A DNA stretch of 64,000 nucleotides from positions 1 to 64,000 of the forward strand of contig JAIETP010000009.1 of NCBI GenBank assembly GCA_019744975.1, in the 5' to 3' direction. The position numbers and the translations under genes were made by a program. Of the stretch, positions 17,818 through 26,130 are shown one piece after another. The notes beneath the pieces are model-generated. The model had not been told where the DNA came from. It saw nothing but the letters and a program-made list of their open reading frames with translations, and did not search any database. How positions within the stretch are numbered: position 1 is the first letter of the stretch; each line of letters begins with the position of its first letter. Origin of the DNA: Burkholderiales bacterium. Lineage in GTDB: Bacteria > Pseudomonadota > Gammaproteobacteria > Burkholderiales > SG8-41.

Positions 17818-18654
17818 TTACGTGGCCGGTTTATCGAGCTTTTTCGCGACCTGCAGCAGATAAACCCGCCGACTGTCGGCGCGTAACACGCGGAAATTCC
17901 ACTGCTCGATCAGCAGTTGCTCGCCGCGTTTGGGCACACGGCCGAACCGTTTGAGTACCAGGCCGCCGACGGTGTCGAATTCCTCGTCGCTGAAGTCCGT
18001 GCCGAAGGTGGCATTGAAATCGGCAATCTCGGTCAGCGCTTTGACGCGGTAGATGCCGCGTTTTTCCTGCACGATGTTGTCTTCGGCTTCGTCGAAATCG
18101 TATTCATCTTCGATGTCACCGACGATCTGCTCCAGCACGTCCTCGATGGTGATCAGGCCGGCAACACCACCATACTCATCGACCACGATGGCGATATGGT
18201 TGCGGTTTTTGCGGAATTCCTTGAGCAGTACATTCAGCGGCTTCGATTCCGGAATGAACACCGCCGGGCGCAGCATTTCGCGCACGTTGAATTCTTCCTC
18301 CCCGGCGTAATAACGCAGCAGGTCCTTGGCGAGCAGGATGCCGATGACGTCGTCCTTGCCGTCACCGATCACCGGGAAACGCGAGTGCGCGGTTTCGATG
18401 ACCAGCGGAATGAAGCGATCCGGGGGTTCGTTGACGTCGATGACGTCCATCTGTGCGCGCGGCACCATGATGTCGCGCGCCTGCATTTCGGCGACCTGCA
18501 TCACGCCTTCGATCATCGCCAGGCCGTCGGCGTCGAGCAGGTTGTGGTCGTGCGCCGAGCGCAGCAGGGCAATCAGTTGTTCGCGGTCTTCGGGCTCGCG
18601 CAGCAGCAGCGCCGAGAGTCTTTCGAGCAGGGTGGGTTTTTGTGGTTCAGTCAT
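17818..18654 (-). CDS. corC: CBS-domain transport regulator CorC (YbeX)
   Basis: Cytosolic protein of 278 residues. Two CBS domains (about 65-125 and 130-190: RDIMVPRAQMDVI, then IAIVVDEYGGVAGLITIEDV) are followed by a CorC_HlyC domain (about 205-275). The family is linked to magnesium/cobalt efflux and, with YbeY and YbeZ, to ribosome and heat-shock physiology. It lacks the DUF21 membrane domain, as usual for CorC/YbeX. Located between ybeY (14-base gap) and lnt. Confidence 0.93.
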   Translation of the reverse strand: MTEPQKPTLLERLSALLLREPEDREQLIALLRSAHDHNLLDADGLAMIEGVMQVAEMQARDIMVPRAQMDVIDVNEPPDRFIPLVIETAHSRFPVIGDGKDDVIGILLAKDLLRYYAGEEEFNVREMLRPAVFIPESKPLNVLLKEFRKNRNHIAIVVDEYGGVAGLITIEDVLEQIVGDIEDEYDFDEAEDNIVQEKRGIYRVKALTEIADFNATFGTDFSDEEFDTVGGLVLKRFGRVPKRGEQLLIEQWNFRVLRADSRRVYLLQVAKKLDKPAT

Positions 18655-18668
18655 GGGCGGTGTTGTAG

Positions 18669-19154
18669 TCAGGCGCCGCGTACCGGAGCAGGGCGATACG
18701 GGTCAGGATACCCGAAGCGGGCGAGCAGTGTTTTTTCACGGCGCTCCATCGCTGCGGCATCCTGATCATTTTCGTGGTCGTACCCCTGCAGATGCAGCAG
18801 GCCGTGTATGACCATGTGCGCGTAATGCGCGGCGACGGTTTTGCGCTGGGCGCGCGCTTCGCGCGTGATCACCGGCGCGCACAAAGCGATGTCGCCTTCG
18901 AGCGGCGGCGTATCGCGAAAAACAAAAGTCAGCACGTTGGTGGCGTAATCCCTGTTGCGGTAGCTGCGGTTCAACAGCCGGCCTTCGGCCTGACCGACGA
19001 TACGAATGGTGACGCGCGCGTCGCCGGCCGCATTGCTGGCCAGCGCCGCGCGCGCCCACCGGCGGATGCGCGCGGGCGTCGGTACGTTGCGCGCGGTGGC
19101 CACGCATTGCACATCGATGCGCCGTGCCGCAGTGCGTCTGGCGGCAGCTTTCAC
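18669..19154 (-). CDS. ybeY: Endoribonuclease YbeY
   Basis: Single-strand-specific endoribonuclease of 161 residues involved in 16S rRNA 3' maturation and ribosome quality control. The zinc motif HGLLHLQGYDH (His117, His121, His127) is intact, and LNRSYRNRDYATNVLTF is the conserved segment before it. The N-terminal Arg-rich 20 residues are longer than in E. coli. The start overlaps the stop of ybeZ by 4 bases, in keeping with the two working together. Confidence 0.95.
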   Translation of the reverse strand: MKAAARRTAARRIDVQCVATARNVPTPARIRRWARAALASNAAGDARVTIRIVGQAEGRLLNRSYRNRDYATNVLTFVFRDTPPLEGDIALCAPVITREARAQRKTVAAHYAHMVIHGLLHLQGYDHENDQDAAAMERREKTLLARFGYPDPYRPAPVRGA

Positions 19155-20131
19155 TTCCTGGTCCCGTCAGCGGCTTTACCACCTTCAGTGGTTTTACCAT
19201 AGCGGTCGTAAGCGTTGACGATGCGCTGTACCAGCGGGTGGCGCACCACGTCTTCGGCCTTGAAAAACGTAAAGGCGATGCCGCGCACTTTTTTCAGCAC
19301 CACCTGCGCCTCAACGAGGCCGCTGATCATGCCCTTGGGCAGGTCGATCTGGGTGACGTCGCCGGTGATCACGGCTTTGCTGCCGAAACCGATGCGGGTC
19401 AGGAACATTTTCATCTGTTCGCGGGTGGTGTTCTGCGCCTCGTCGAGGATGATGAAGGCGTGGTTCAGCGTGCGGCCGCGCATGAAGGCAAGGGGTGCGA
19501 TTTCAATCGCCTGGCGCTCAAACATCCTGGCAACCTTGTCGTAACCCATCAGGTCATACAGCGCGTCGTAGAGCGGGCGCAGGTACGGATCCACCTTCTG
19601 CGCCATGTCGCCGGGCAGGAAACCCAGCCGTTCTCCGGCCTCGACCGCGGGGCGGACCAGGATGATGCGTTCCACCGCGTCGCGTTCCAGCGCGTCGACC
19701 GCGCAGGCCACCGCCAGATAGGTCTTGCCGGTGCCGGCCGGGCCGATGCTGAAGGTGATGTCATGTTTCTGGATGTTCAGCAGGTATTCGTTCTGGCGCG
19801 GTGTGCGGCCGTGCAGATCGGTCTTGCGGGTGATCAGCGCGGGCACCGGGAGCGAGGCATGCGCTGCACCCTGGTGGCCGGCTTCGATCAGCGCGAGTTG
19901 TATGGCATCGAGCGACAGCGAATCCTGCGATTTGGCATAGAAATCCTGCAGCACTTTACTGGCGATACGTACGCGATCCAGTGAGCCGGTCAGCGCGAAA
20001 TGTTCGTTGCGCCGTGCGATGCCGACATCGAGTGCGGTTTCGATCTGGCGCAGGTTTTCGTCGAGCGGTCCGCACAAGTTGGCCAGGCGATGGTTGTCGA
20101 CCGGGGTAAAGCTGATATCAAGGGATTTCAT
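19151..20131 (-). CDS. ybeZ: PhoH-family ATPase YbeZ
   Basis: Cytosolic ATPase/predicted helicase of 326 residues. The Walker A is GPAGTGKT (130-137) and the Walker B is FIILDEAQNTT (about 225). It belongs to the PhoH-like family that partners with YbeY in rRNA processing. The gene starts directly after the miaB stop (no gap) and ends in a 4-base overlap with ybeY, so the three are co-translated. Confidence 0.95.
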   Translation of the reverse strand: MKSLDISFTPVDNHRLANLCGPLDENLRQIETALDVGIARRNEHFALTGSLDRVRIASKVLQDFYAKSQDSLSLDAIQLALIEAGHQGAAHASLPVPALITRKTDLHGRTPRQNEYLLNIQKHDITFSIGPAGTGKTYLAVACAVDALERDAVERIILVRPAVEAGERLGFLPGDMAQKVDPYLRPLYDALYDLMGYDKVARMFERQAIEIAPLAFMRGRTLNHAFIILDEAQNTTREQMKMFLTRIGFGSKAVITGDVTQIDLPKGMISGLVEAQVVLKKVRGIAFTFFKAEDVVRHPLVQRIVNAYDRYGKTTEGGKAADGTRK

Positions 20132-21478
20132 TCAATGTGTTAATGCGCTTTCAGTGGCGACCAGTTCACCGCGCAGGGTGTGTGCCTGCATTTCGGTGAT
20201 CAGGACTTCGGCAAAGGTGCCGATGCGGTGCTGCGGGCCGGGGAAATTCACCACGCGGTTGTTGTCGGTGCGGGCGGCGAGTTCCTTGGCATCGCGGCGC
20301 GAGACGCCGTCGATCAGCACGCGTTGACGGGTGCCGACCATGGCGGCGCTGAGGGTGCGCGCCTGCCGGGCAATCAGCGTTTGCAGGCGCTGCAGTCGTT
20401 GCAGTTTCATTTCTTGCGGCGTGTCATCCGCCAAGTCGGCGGCGGGCGTGCCGGGGCGCGGGCTGTAGACAAAGCTGTAGCTGTCGTCAAAACCGACTTC
20501 GGTGATCAGTTGCAAAGTCGCCTCAAAGTCGTGTTCGGTTTCACCGGGGAAGCCGACGATAAAATCCGAGGAAATGCTGATGCCCGGTCGCGCGGCGCGC
20601 AGGCGGCGAATGATGGATTTGTATTCAAGAGCGGTGTAACCGCGTTTCATCGCCGCCAGCACGCGGTCGGAACCCGATTGCACCGGCAGATGCACGTGAT
20701 CCCCCAGTTGCGGGATGCGGGCATGGGCCTCGATCAGACGCGCCGTGAATTCCTTGGGATGCGAGGTCGTGTAGCGGATGCGTTCGATGCCGGGAATGCC
20801 GGCGACATACTCGAGCAGCAGTGCCAGATCCGCGCCATCAGCCTCACCCTCGACGGGGGTGCGGTACGCATTGACGTTCTGGCCGAGCAGCGTGACCTCG
20901 CGCACACCCTGCAGCGCCAGCTCGGCGATGTCGGTAAGCACGTCATCGAAGGGGCGTGACACTTCCTCGCCGCGGGTGTACGGCACCACGCAGAATGAAC
21001 AGTATTTACTGCAGCCTTCCATGATCGATACGAAGGCTGTGACGCCTTCGACGCGTGCGGGGGGCAGGTGGTCGAATTTTTCGATCGCCGGGAAGCTGAT
21101 GTCGACCTGCGGCTGGCCGGTGCTGCGGCGCGCGGCGATCAGCTGCGGCAGGCGGTGCAGGGTCTGCGGGCCGAACACCACATCGACATAGGGCGCGCGT
21201 TTGACGATGGCGGCACCTTCCTGGCTGGCGACGCAGCCGCCGACGCCGATGATCAGCCTGGGGTTGTGCAGTTTGAGTTCACGCACGCGGCCGAGTTCGT
21301 GAAAGACTTTTTCCTGGGCTTTTTCGCGCACCGAACAGGTGTTGAACAGGATCACGTCGGCGGCAGCGGGGTCATCGGTGGGGGTCAATCCTTCACCGGT
21401 GCGGAGTACGTCGGCCATTTTGCCCGAGTCATACTCGTTCATCTGGCAGCCGAAGGTTTTGATGTAAACCTTGCCCAC
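20132..21478 (-). CDS. miaB: tRNA-2-methylthio-N6-dimethylallyladenosine synthase
   Basis: Radical-SAM methylthiotransferase (448 residues) that modifies A37 of tRNAs reading UNN codons. The N-terminal UPF0004 domain binds one [4Fe-4S] cluster (Cys11, Cys48, Cys82); the radical-SAM cluster is in CSKYCSFC (156, 160, 163); a TRAM domain ends the protein. The start is GTG at 21478 and has no Shine-Dalgarno: only 3 bases separate it from the end of the palindromic element at 21482-21752, whose arrival probably replaced the native leader. No alternative start inside the conserved [15 protein letters not shown] region is possible. Confidence 0.95.
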   Translation of the reverse strand: MGKVYIKTFGCQMNEYDSGKMADVLRTGEGLTPTDDPAAADVILFNTCSVREKAQEKVFHELGRVRELKLHNPRLIIGVGGCVASQEGAAIVKRAPYVDVVFGPQTLHRLPQLIAARRSTGQPQVDISFPAIEKFDHLPPARVEGVTAFVSIMEGCSKYCSFCVVPYTRGEEVSRPFDDVLTDIAELALQGVREVTLLGQNVNAYRTPVEGEADGADLALLLEYVAGIPGIERIRYTTSHPKEFTARLIEAHARIPQLGDHVHLPVQSGSDRVLAAMKRGYTALEYKSIIRRLRAARPGISISSDFIVGFPGETEHDFEATLQLITEVGFDDSYSFVYSPRPGTPAADLADDTPQEMKLQRLQRLQTLIARQARTLSAAMVGTRQRVLIDGVSRRDAKELAARTDNNRVVNFPGPQHRIGTFAEVLITEMQAHTLRGELVATESALTH

Positions 21479-21481
21479 GAT

Positions 21482-21752
21482 TAGGGCCTGTTAATAATCA
21501 TTTCGTGAGATGCGTTGTGTCCAAAATCGTCAGTGGCAAGGCGTTTGCCGCGACTCATATCGGGAATATGGGTAAGGCAAACAACGCAGCCAGTGGCGAT
21601 TTTGGACACAACCCGGAGGGACGGGACGATTTGGCCCCGGGCCATTGTCGCCCCTTCGCTTATTTGCCAACGGGCAAACCGCGCTCGGTGCTTCGCGTCC
21701 CAGGGCCAAATCGTCGCCGTCGCACTCATGAAATGATTATTAACAGGCCCTA
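21482..21752. mobile_element. Three-armed palindromic MITE-like element flanked by TA
   Basis: Outer repeats 21482-21509 and 21725-21752 are reverse complements at 27 of 28 positions. Inside are two further closed arms: arm A, GTTGTGTCCAAAATCG (21514-21529) with its perfect 16-bp complement (21597-21612); and arm B, GACGATTTGGCCC (21625-21637) with its perfect 13-bp complement (21703-21715). Read as single strand it would fold as a three-way junction. Each end is TA, matching the TA target duplication of IS630/Tc1-mariner-type transposons. It carries no gene, ends 3 bases before the miaB start and overlaps the stop codon of the next gene. Confidence 0.8.
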
Positions 21753-22064
21753 CTTTTTAGCGCTGTTGAGCCGAGCCTGTTCCTCTGGCGTCAGGATCAC
21801 GATGCGCTGCACCTCGCCATTGCGGTCGAGTTGGTACAGTACTTCTGAATTCGGGGGCAGCTGGCCCTGGGTGATGGTGAGGTTGTTGCTGTTGACGATG
21901 ATGCCGCCGGGCGCCAGGCGCAGAATGTCTTTGCCGATCTGTACCGTGGGGAACATTTGGCGTTCGCCGGTGGTGCCGCGTTTGGCTTCAGCCGGCAGCG
22001 CACGCTGCGCCCAGGCGGGTGCAGCGAAAGCCAAAAAAGCCAATAAAAGCATTAACTTACGCAT
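21750..22064 (-). CDS. Exported hypothetical protein
   Basis: A 104-residue protein I do not recognise. It has a clear signal peptide (MRKLMLLLAFLAF, cleavage after APAWAQ at about residue 19) and a small soluble domain (about 40-95) with alternating hydrophobic residues (LRLAPGGIIVNSNNLTI, VLYQLDRNGEVQRIVIL), probably beta-rich. I chose the ATG at 22064 for the signal peptide; a longer reading frame starts at 22121. The stop codon (21750-21752) is formed by the end of the palindromic element, so the C terminus may have been changed by the insertion. Confidence 0.65.
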   Translation of the reverse strand: MRKLMLLLAFLAFAAPAWAQRALPAEAKRGTTGERQMFPTVQIGKDILRLAPGGIIVNSNNLTITQGQLPPNSEVLYQLDRNGEVQRIVILTPEEQARLNSAKK

Positions 22065-22090
22065 GGTTTCACGATAACACGCTGGGCATG

Positions 22091-22115
22091 GTCCGGCAAA
22101 CATATTGTGCCGGAC
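22091..22115 (-). other. Stem-loop downstream of the tRNA
   Basis: GTCCGGCA (22091-22098) and TGCCGGAC (22108-22115) form a perfect 8-bp stem with a 9-base loop, 12 bases after the tRNA 3' end on the minus strand. It has no T-run, so it may stabilise or process the transcript rather than terminate it. Confidence 0.4.
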
Positions 22116-22127
22116 AAACAAAAGAAA

Positions 22128-22203
22128 TGGTGGCGAGTCAGGGATTTGAACCCCGGACCAATGGATTATGATTCCACTGCTCTAACCACTGAGCTAACTC
22201 GCC
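22128..22203 (-). tRNA. tRNA with CAU anticodon, probably tRNA-Ile2 (lysidine type)
   Basis: A 76-base tRNA with encoded CCA. All arms fold: acceptor GGCGAGT/ACTCGCC, D arm GCTC/GAGC, anticodon arm GTGGA-ATCATAA-TCCAT (G-T first pair), T arm CGGGG/CCCTG region with TTCAAAT loop. The anticodon is CAT. The 8-base D loop (AGTGGTTA), the following AG and the TTGGTC variable region match tRNA-Ile2 rather than elongator tRNA-Met, which usually has AGTTGGTTA. If so, TilS converts C34 to lysidine and it reads AUA. Automatic tools would label it Met. Confidence 0.93.
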
Positions 22204-22356
22204 ACGGGAAGGCGGCGCAGTCTAAATAGAGGGGGTGGCCTTGTCAAGGCCAGCCGCCGCTGCCATTTTACTGATTTTCCTGAATAATCCGGACCTTGCC
22301 GCTGTTTGTTGGAAAAGTCTTTCCGTTGTCGTTACGTCTGCCTGGAATATCAGATC

Positions 22357-23562
22357 GTGGAATCTCGAACGAACAAAACCAAAACCGCCGGGTATGGATG
22401 CCACGACGCCGCCATCGTCGGTGGCGGCCTGGTCGGGGCCTGTCTGGCCCTGGCTTTACAGCGCGCCGGGCTGGATGTGGCCTTGATCGATCCGCAAGTG
22501 CCACAAATTCCCCCTGTCGCCGGAGCTTGGGACAGCCGCATTTACGCAATCAGCCCCGGCAATGCCGATTTTCTGGGGGGTCTGGGCGTGTGGTCGCGGC
22601 TGGATACGCAGCGTATACAGCGTGTCGAAACCATGTCGATCTACGGTGATGCGCCGGCCGGACGTCTGGAATTCAGCGCGTACGAGGCAGGGTTGCGCGA
22701 GCTGGCTTATATCGTTGAAGGCAGCGCCCTGCTGCAGGCCCTGCATGCGGCGATTGCCGATACCGGTCAGGTTCGCGTGGAGCGTCCGGCGCAGGCGGCT
22801 TCGCTGGAGATTAATGCGCATGTCGCACAGCTCACGCTGGCCGATGACAGACAAATGGCGGCTCAACTGGTGATCGGCACGGACGGCGGGGATTCCTGGG
22901 TACGGCGTGCCGCCGGCATTGCGGCGCGTGTCAGCGATTACCACCAGCTGGGCGTTGTAGCCAACTTCGAGACTGAAAAAAGTCATGGTGGAACCGCATT
23001 CCAGTGGTTTCGCGCGGACGGTGTGCTGGCGTTGTTGCCGCTGCCGGGCAAACAGGTGTCGATGGTGTGGTCGGCGACGGAGGAACACGCTCAATTACTG
23101 TTGGCGATGGACGCTGCGGCACTGGCCGACGCGGTGGCTACAGCCAGCGGCGGTGCAGTCGGCGGATTGCGGCTGGTGACGCCGGCGGCCGGATTCCCGC
23201 TGCGCCTGGCGCATATCGAAAACCTCGTTGCGCCGCGGATTGCGCTGGCCGGCGATGCTGCGCATCATGTGCACCCGCTGGCGGGGCAGGGGGTGAACCT
23301 GGGTTTCCGCGATGTGCGCGAACTCACCGCGGTGCTGGCCGGCCGCGCGCCGCAGCAGGATTGCGGAGATTTGTCACTGTTGCGCCGTTACGCGCGGGCC
23401 CGGCGCGAGGATATTGCTACCATGGAGCTGGGCACGGATGTTTTACAGAAACTTTTCACCGCGCAGTCGGTCTGGCTTTCCGGGGCGCGCAATTCCGGCA
23501 TGGCCGCCGTGAACCGGCTGCCGTTCCTGAAAAACCTGCTGATCCGGCACGCTGCGGCTTAG
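22357..23562 (+). CDS. UbiH/UbiF-family FAD-dependent ubiquinone hydroxylase
   Basis: Aromatic-ring hydroxylase of the UbiH/COQ6 type, about 401 residues, acting in ubiquinone synthesis at the inner face of the membrane. The Rossmann motif AAIVGGGLVGACLALAL is near the N terminus, DSRIYAISPGN follows, and the second FAD motif LAGDAAHHVHPLAGQGVNLG is at about 300. Which ring position it hydroxylates (UbiH, UbiF, UbiI or a combined enzyme) cannot be settled here. Start uncertain: the GTG at 22357 is used, TTG codons at 22306/22309 are in frame, and no good Shine-Dalgarno is seen. Followed by dsbC in the same direction. Confidence 0.85.
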   Translation: MESRTNKTKTAGYGCHDAAIVGGGLVGACLALALQRAGLDVALIDPQVPQIPPVAGAWDSRIYAISPGNADFLGGLGVWSRLDTQRIQRVETMSIYGDAPAGRLEFSAYEAGLRELAYIVEGSALLQALHAAIADTGQVRVERPAQAASLEINAHVAQLTLADDRQMAAQLVIGTDGGDSWVRRAAGIAARVSDYHQLGVVANFETEKSHGGTAFQWFRADGVLALLPLPGKQVSMVWSATEEHAQLLLAMDAAALADAVATASGGAVGGLRLVTPAAGFPLRLAHIENLVAPRIALAGDAAHHVHPLAGQGVNLGFRDVRELTAVLAGRAPQQDCGDLSLLRRYARARREDIATMELGTDVLQKLFTAQSVWLSGARNSGMAAVNRLPFLKNLLIRHAAA

Positions 23563-23661
23563 TTGCGTAGATGAGTTGGGTAAGCAGATTAGACAGGCTG
23601 AGCCGGGCAAATCACAGTTGTATTGATCAATCTGATGGGCAATCTGCCCAGGGAATTCCAA

Positions 23662-24372
23662 ATGTTTAACCGAATTGCAGTGGTCTTGAGCGCCGTATTG
23701 TTGCTGATCTTTCCGGCGCGGGCCGACGAAGGCAGCGTGCGCAAGGCTTTTGAGGCCAAATTTCCGTCGATGAAAATCGAAAGCGTTACCCGCATGCCGT
23801 TTCCGGGGTTGTACGAAATCGTGTTTGACGGGCAGGTGGTCTACACCGATGAAAAACTCACTTATCTGATGAATGGCAACCTGTTTGACCTGCGTGATGC
23901 CAAGGAGCGCAATCTGACGCGCGAGCGGCGCGACCAGATCGCCTCGGGCGCGCTGGTGAAGGCGCAGCCGAATGCGATCAAACGCGTCAAGGGCAGCGGC
24001 AAGCGGGTGGTCTACACCTTCGAGGATCCCAACTGCGGTTACTGCAAGGAACTGCAGAAGGAACTCAACAAGATGAAAGACATCACCGTGTACACCTTCC
24101 TGCTGCCGATCCTGTCGGCGGATTCTGCGGAAAAATCGAAGGCGGTATGGTGTGCCAGGGATCGCGCCAAGGCCTGGGATGACCTGATGAACAAGGCGTC
24201 CTTGCCGGCGAATGCGGTAAAAACCTGCGCCACACCGCTGGAAGAAAATCAGTTGCTGGCGCAGCGTTTCGGCGTGCGCGGCACGCCGGCGGTGTACCTT
24301 GCCAACGGCCAGCAGGTCGGTGGTTTTCTCCCCGCTGACAAACTGGAGCAGGCGCTCGCCGCGGTGCAGTAA
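23662..24372 (+). CDS. dsbC: Thiol:disulfide interchange protein DsbC
   Basis: Periplasmic disulfide isomerase, 236 residues. The signal peptide ends at FPARA (about residue 21). An N-terminal dimerisation domain (about 25-85) with the LTYLMNGNLFDL strand is followed by a thioredoxin-fold domain with the active site CGYC (125-128) and the cis-Pro loop GTPAVYLANG. The ATG at 23662, with AGGGAA about 9 bases upstream, gives a normal signal; a longer start at 23623 does not. It needs DsbD to keep it reduced, and no dsbD gene is in the window. Confidence 0.95.
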   Translation: MFNRIAVVLSAVLLLIFPARADEGSVRKAFEAKFPSMKIESVTRMPFPGLYEIVFDGQVVYTDEKLTYLMNGNLFDLRDAKERNLTRERRDQIASGALVKAQPNAIKRVKGSGKRVVYTFEDPNCGYCKELQKELNKMKDITVYTFLLPILSADSAEKSKAVWCARDRAKAWDDLMNKASLPANAVKTCATPLEENQLLAQRFGVRGTPAVYLANGQQVGGFLPADKLEQALAAVQ

Positions 24373-24402
24373 CCGCGACACGTCCACGGCGTATCCCGCG
24401 TG

Positions 24403-25053
24403 ATGATTGCCGCCCGTCATTCCGCCCTGCAGCGCGACCTGCCGGCACGACGGATACTGATTGCCCTGGGGGCGTCACTGCTGGTGCATTTTCTGCTGGT
24501 CGGCTACCAAGGTGGTTCCGGTGCGATACACAGCGCCGCGACTGTGCTGGCGCCCTTGCAGGCGCGGCTGGAATTGACGCCTGAGGCGCTTCCGCCACCG
24601 GCAGAAGCCGAAATCCCGCCGCTCATGAAGCCCTTCATTGAGCCCCTCATTAAACCCCTTGCCACGCCGGTCACCACAGCAAAGCAGCCGGCGGCACCGC
24701 TGCATCGTCTCCCGGTCGCTGCCGCTGTTGCTGCTCAGCCGTTGCCGGCCGGTGCTGGTTCGAGCGGGCCGGATCTGCGGTTTTATCTGGCGCGCGAACT
24801 CGACCAGTATCCATCGCCATTGTCGGCATTGAGTCTGGACAATGGTCGCGGGACTGCCGGCAGCGCACGGTTGTGGGTCAGCATCGATCAGGCGGGACAG
24901 GTTGTGGATGCGGCGGTCATTGATGCCGATCCGCCCGGCGAGTTCGAACGGCTGGCGCGAGACCGCGTGCTGGCGACACGTTTTGTGCCGGCACAGCGCG
25001 AAGGGAGGGCGGTAAAAAGCCGGGTTTTGCTGGTGTTGCGCCAAGGCGCCTGA
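24403..25053 (+). CDS. TonB-family energy transducer
   Basis: Protein of 216 residues with the TonB layout: an N-terminal membrane anchor (about 20-40, RILIALGASLLVHFLLVGY, including the conserved His of the anchor), a Pro-rich spacer (about 55-110), and a C-terminal TonB domain (about 130-216: SARLWVSIDQAGQVVDAAVI, then ATRFVPAQREGRAVKSRVLL). It would pass proton-motive energy to an outer-membrane receptor or a related envelope system. No exbB, exbD or receptor gene is nearby, so it may borrow a complex encoded elsewhere. The start could also be the adjacent GTG at 24400. Confidence 0.8.
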   Translation: MIAARHSALQRDLPARRILIALGASLLVHFLLVGYQGGSGAIHSAATVLAPLQARLELTPEALPPPAEAEIPPLMKPFIEPLIKPLATPVTTAKQPAAPLHRLPVAAAVAAQPLPAGAGSSGPDLRFYLARELDQYPSPLSALSLDNGRGTAGSARLWVSIDQAGQVVDAAVIDADPPGEFERLARDRVLATRFVPAQREGRAVKSRVLLVLRQGA

Positions 25054-25266
25054 ATCCGCGCCGGCCGGCGGCCAACGAGGTTTGCCCGGGTTGTGGAACT
25101 GCGACTTGCCGGCGCGGGCTTTAGAGTAAAATTACCGGCCCTATACTCCCCCGCGAAAGTGCAGCATGACGTCCGTAACCGGAACCCTGATCTCTGCTGC
25201 CGATTCTGCGACCTTTCCCGCGCGCCGCGATGGCGCAGTGGCCCGGACCTAAGTCGGGAGACGGCC

Positions 25267-26034
25267 ATGCGACTCCGCGTACTGGGCTGCTCCGGCAGCA
25301 TCGGTGGACAGCAGCATCGAACGACCTCGTTCCTGGTCGATCAGGACATATTGATCGACGCCGGCACCGGGGTGGGCGAGTTGTCGCTGGCCGAGCTGAC
25401 CCTGATCGACCATATTTTCATCACCCATTCACACCTCGACCACGTCGATTCCATTGCTTTTTTCCTCGATTCGGTCGGCGCATTGCGGCCCAAGCCGGTC
25501 ACCGTTTATGCGACGGGGCCGACCATCGAAATCCTGAAAAAAAACCTGTTCAACTGGGATATCTGGCCCGATTTCACGGTGATACCGACGCCCGAGGAGC
25601 CGTTCATGCGTTACCGGGAAATTGCCGTGGGTAATGTCATTGAACTGGGCGGCCGGAAAATCACGGCACTACCGGCGATCCATACCGTGCCCGCAGTGGG
25701 TTACCTGCTCGACAGCGGCAAAAGCAGTCTGGTGTTCAGTGGTGATACCGGGCCCAATGACGGCCTGTGGAAAATCGTGAATAACACTGTAAATCTGAAA
25801 TACCTGATCATCGAGACCGCATTTTCGGACAAGGATCGCCGGCTGGCCGAGCTGGCCAAGCACTTGTGTCCATCCATGCTCGGCGAGGAACTGTCCAAGC
25901 TGGAGCGGGCAGCGGAGGTCTACATTACCCATCTGAAGCCCAGTGAAATCGAGCTGACGATGCAGGAAATCGAGGAGCTTTCGGCGAAAACACCGCCGCG
26001 CCTGCTGCAGAACAATCACGTATTCGAATTTTGA
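25267..26034 (+). CDS. Class II 3',5'-cyclic-nucleotide phosphodiesterase-like protein (metallo-beta-lactamase fold)
   Basis: Metallo-beta-lactamase-fold protein of 255 residues. The metal motif THSHLDHVDSI (about 58-68) fits the class II cyclic phosphodiesterase pattern HxHLDH better than the usual HxHxDH of lactamases. Later ligands are His in PAIHTVPAVGY, Asp in FSGDTGPND and His in YITHLKP. The start ATG follows GGGAG by 6 bases. The upstream extension of the frame is not conserved-looking. It is predicted to hydrolyse cAMP or a related cyclic nucleotide, fitting the adenylate cyclase gene 3 kb downstream and two c-di-GMP-type genes between them. The substrate is not proven by sequence. 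Confidence 0.82.
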   Translation: MRLRVLGCSGSIGGQQHRTTSFLVDQDILIDAGTGVGELSLAELTLIDHIFITHSHLDHVDSIAFFLDSVGALRPKPVTVYATGPTIEILKKNLFNWDIWPDFTVIPTPEEPFMRYREIAVGNVIELGGRKITALPAIHTVPAVGYLLDSGKSSLVFSGDTGPNDGLWKIVNNTVNLKYLIIETAFSDKDRRLAELAKHLCPSMLGEELSKLERAAEVYITHLKPSEIELTMQEIEELSAKTPPRLLQNNHVFEF

Positions 26035-26130
26035 ACCGGTCGCGACGCACTTGCGCATGCTGCCCGCAGGACGGAGAATTCTCCGGGTTATCAGGGGTGC
26101 TGGCGGCGGCGGATTGATTCCATCAAAAAA

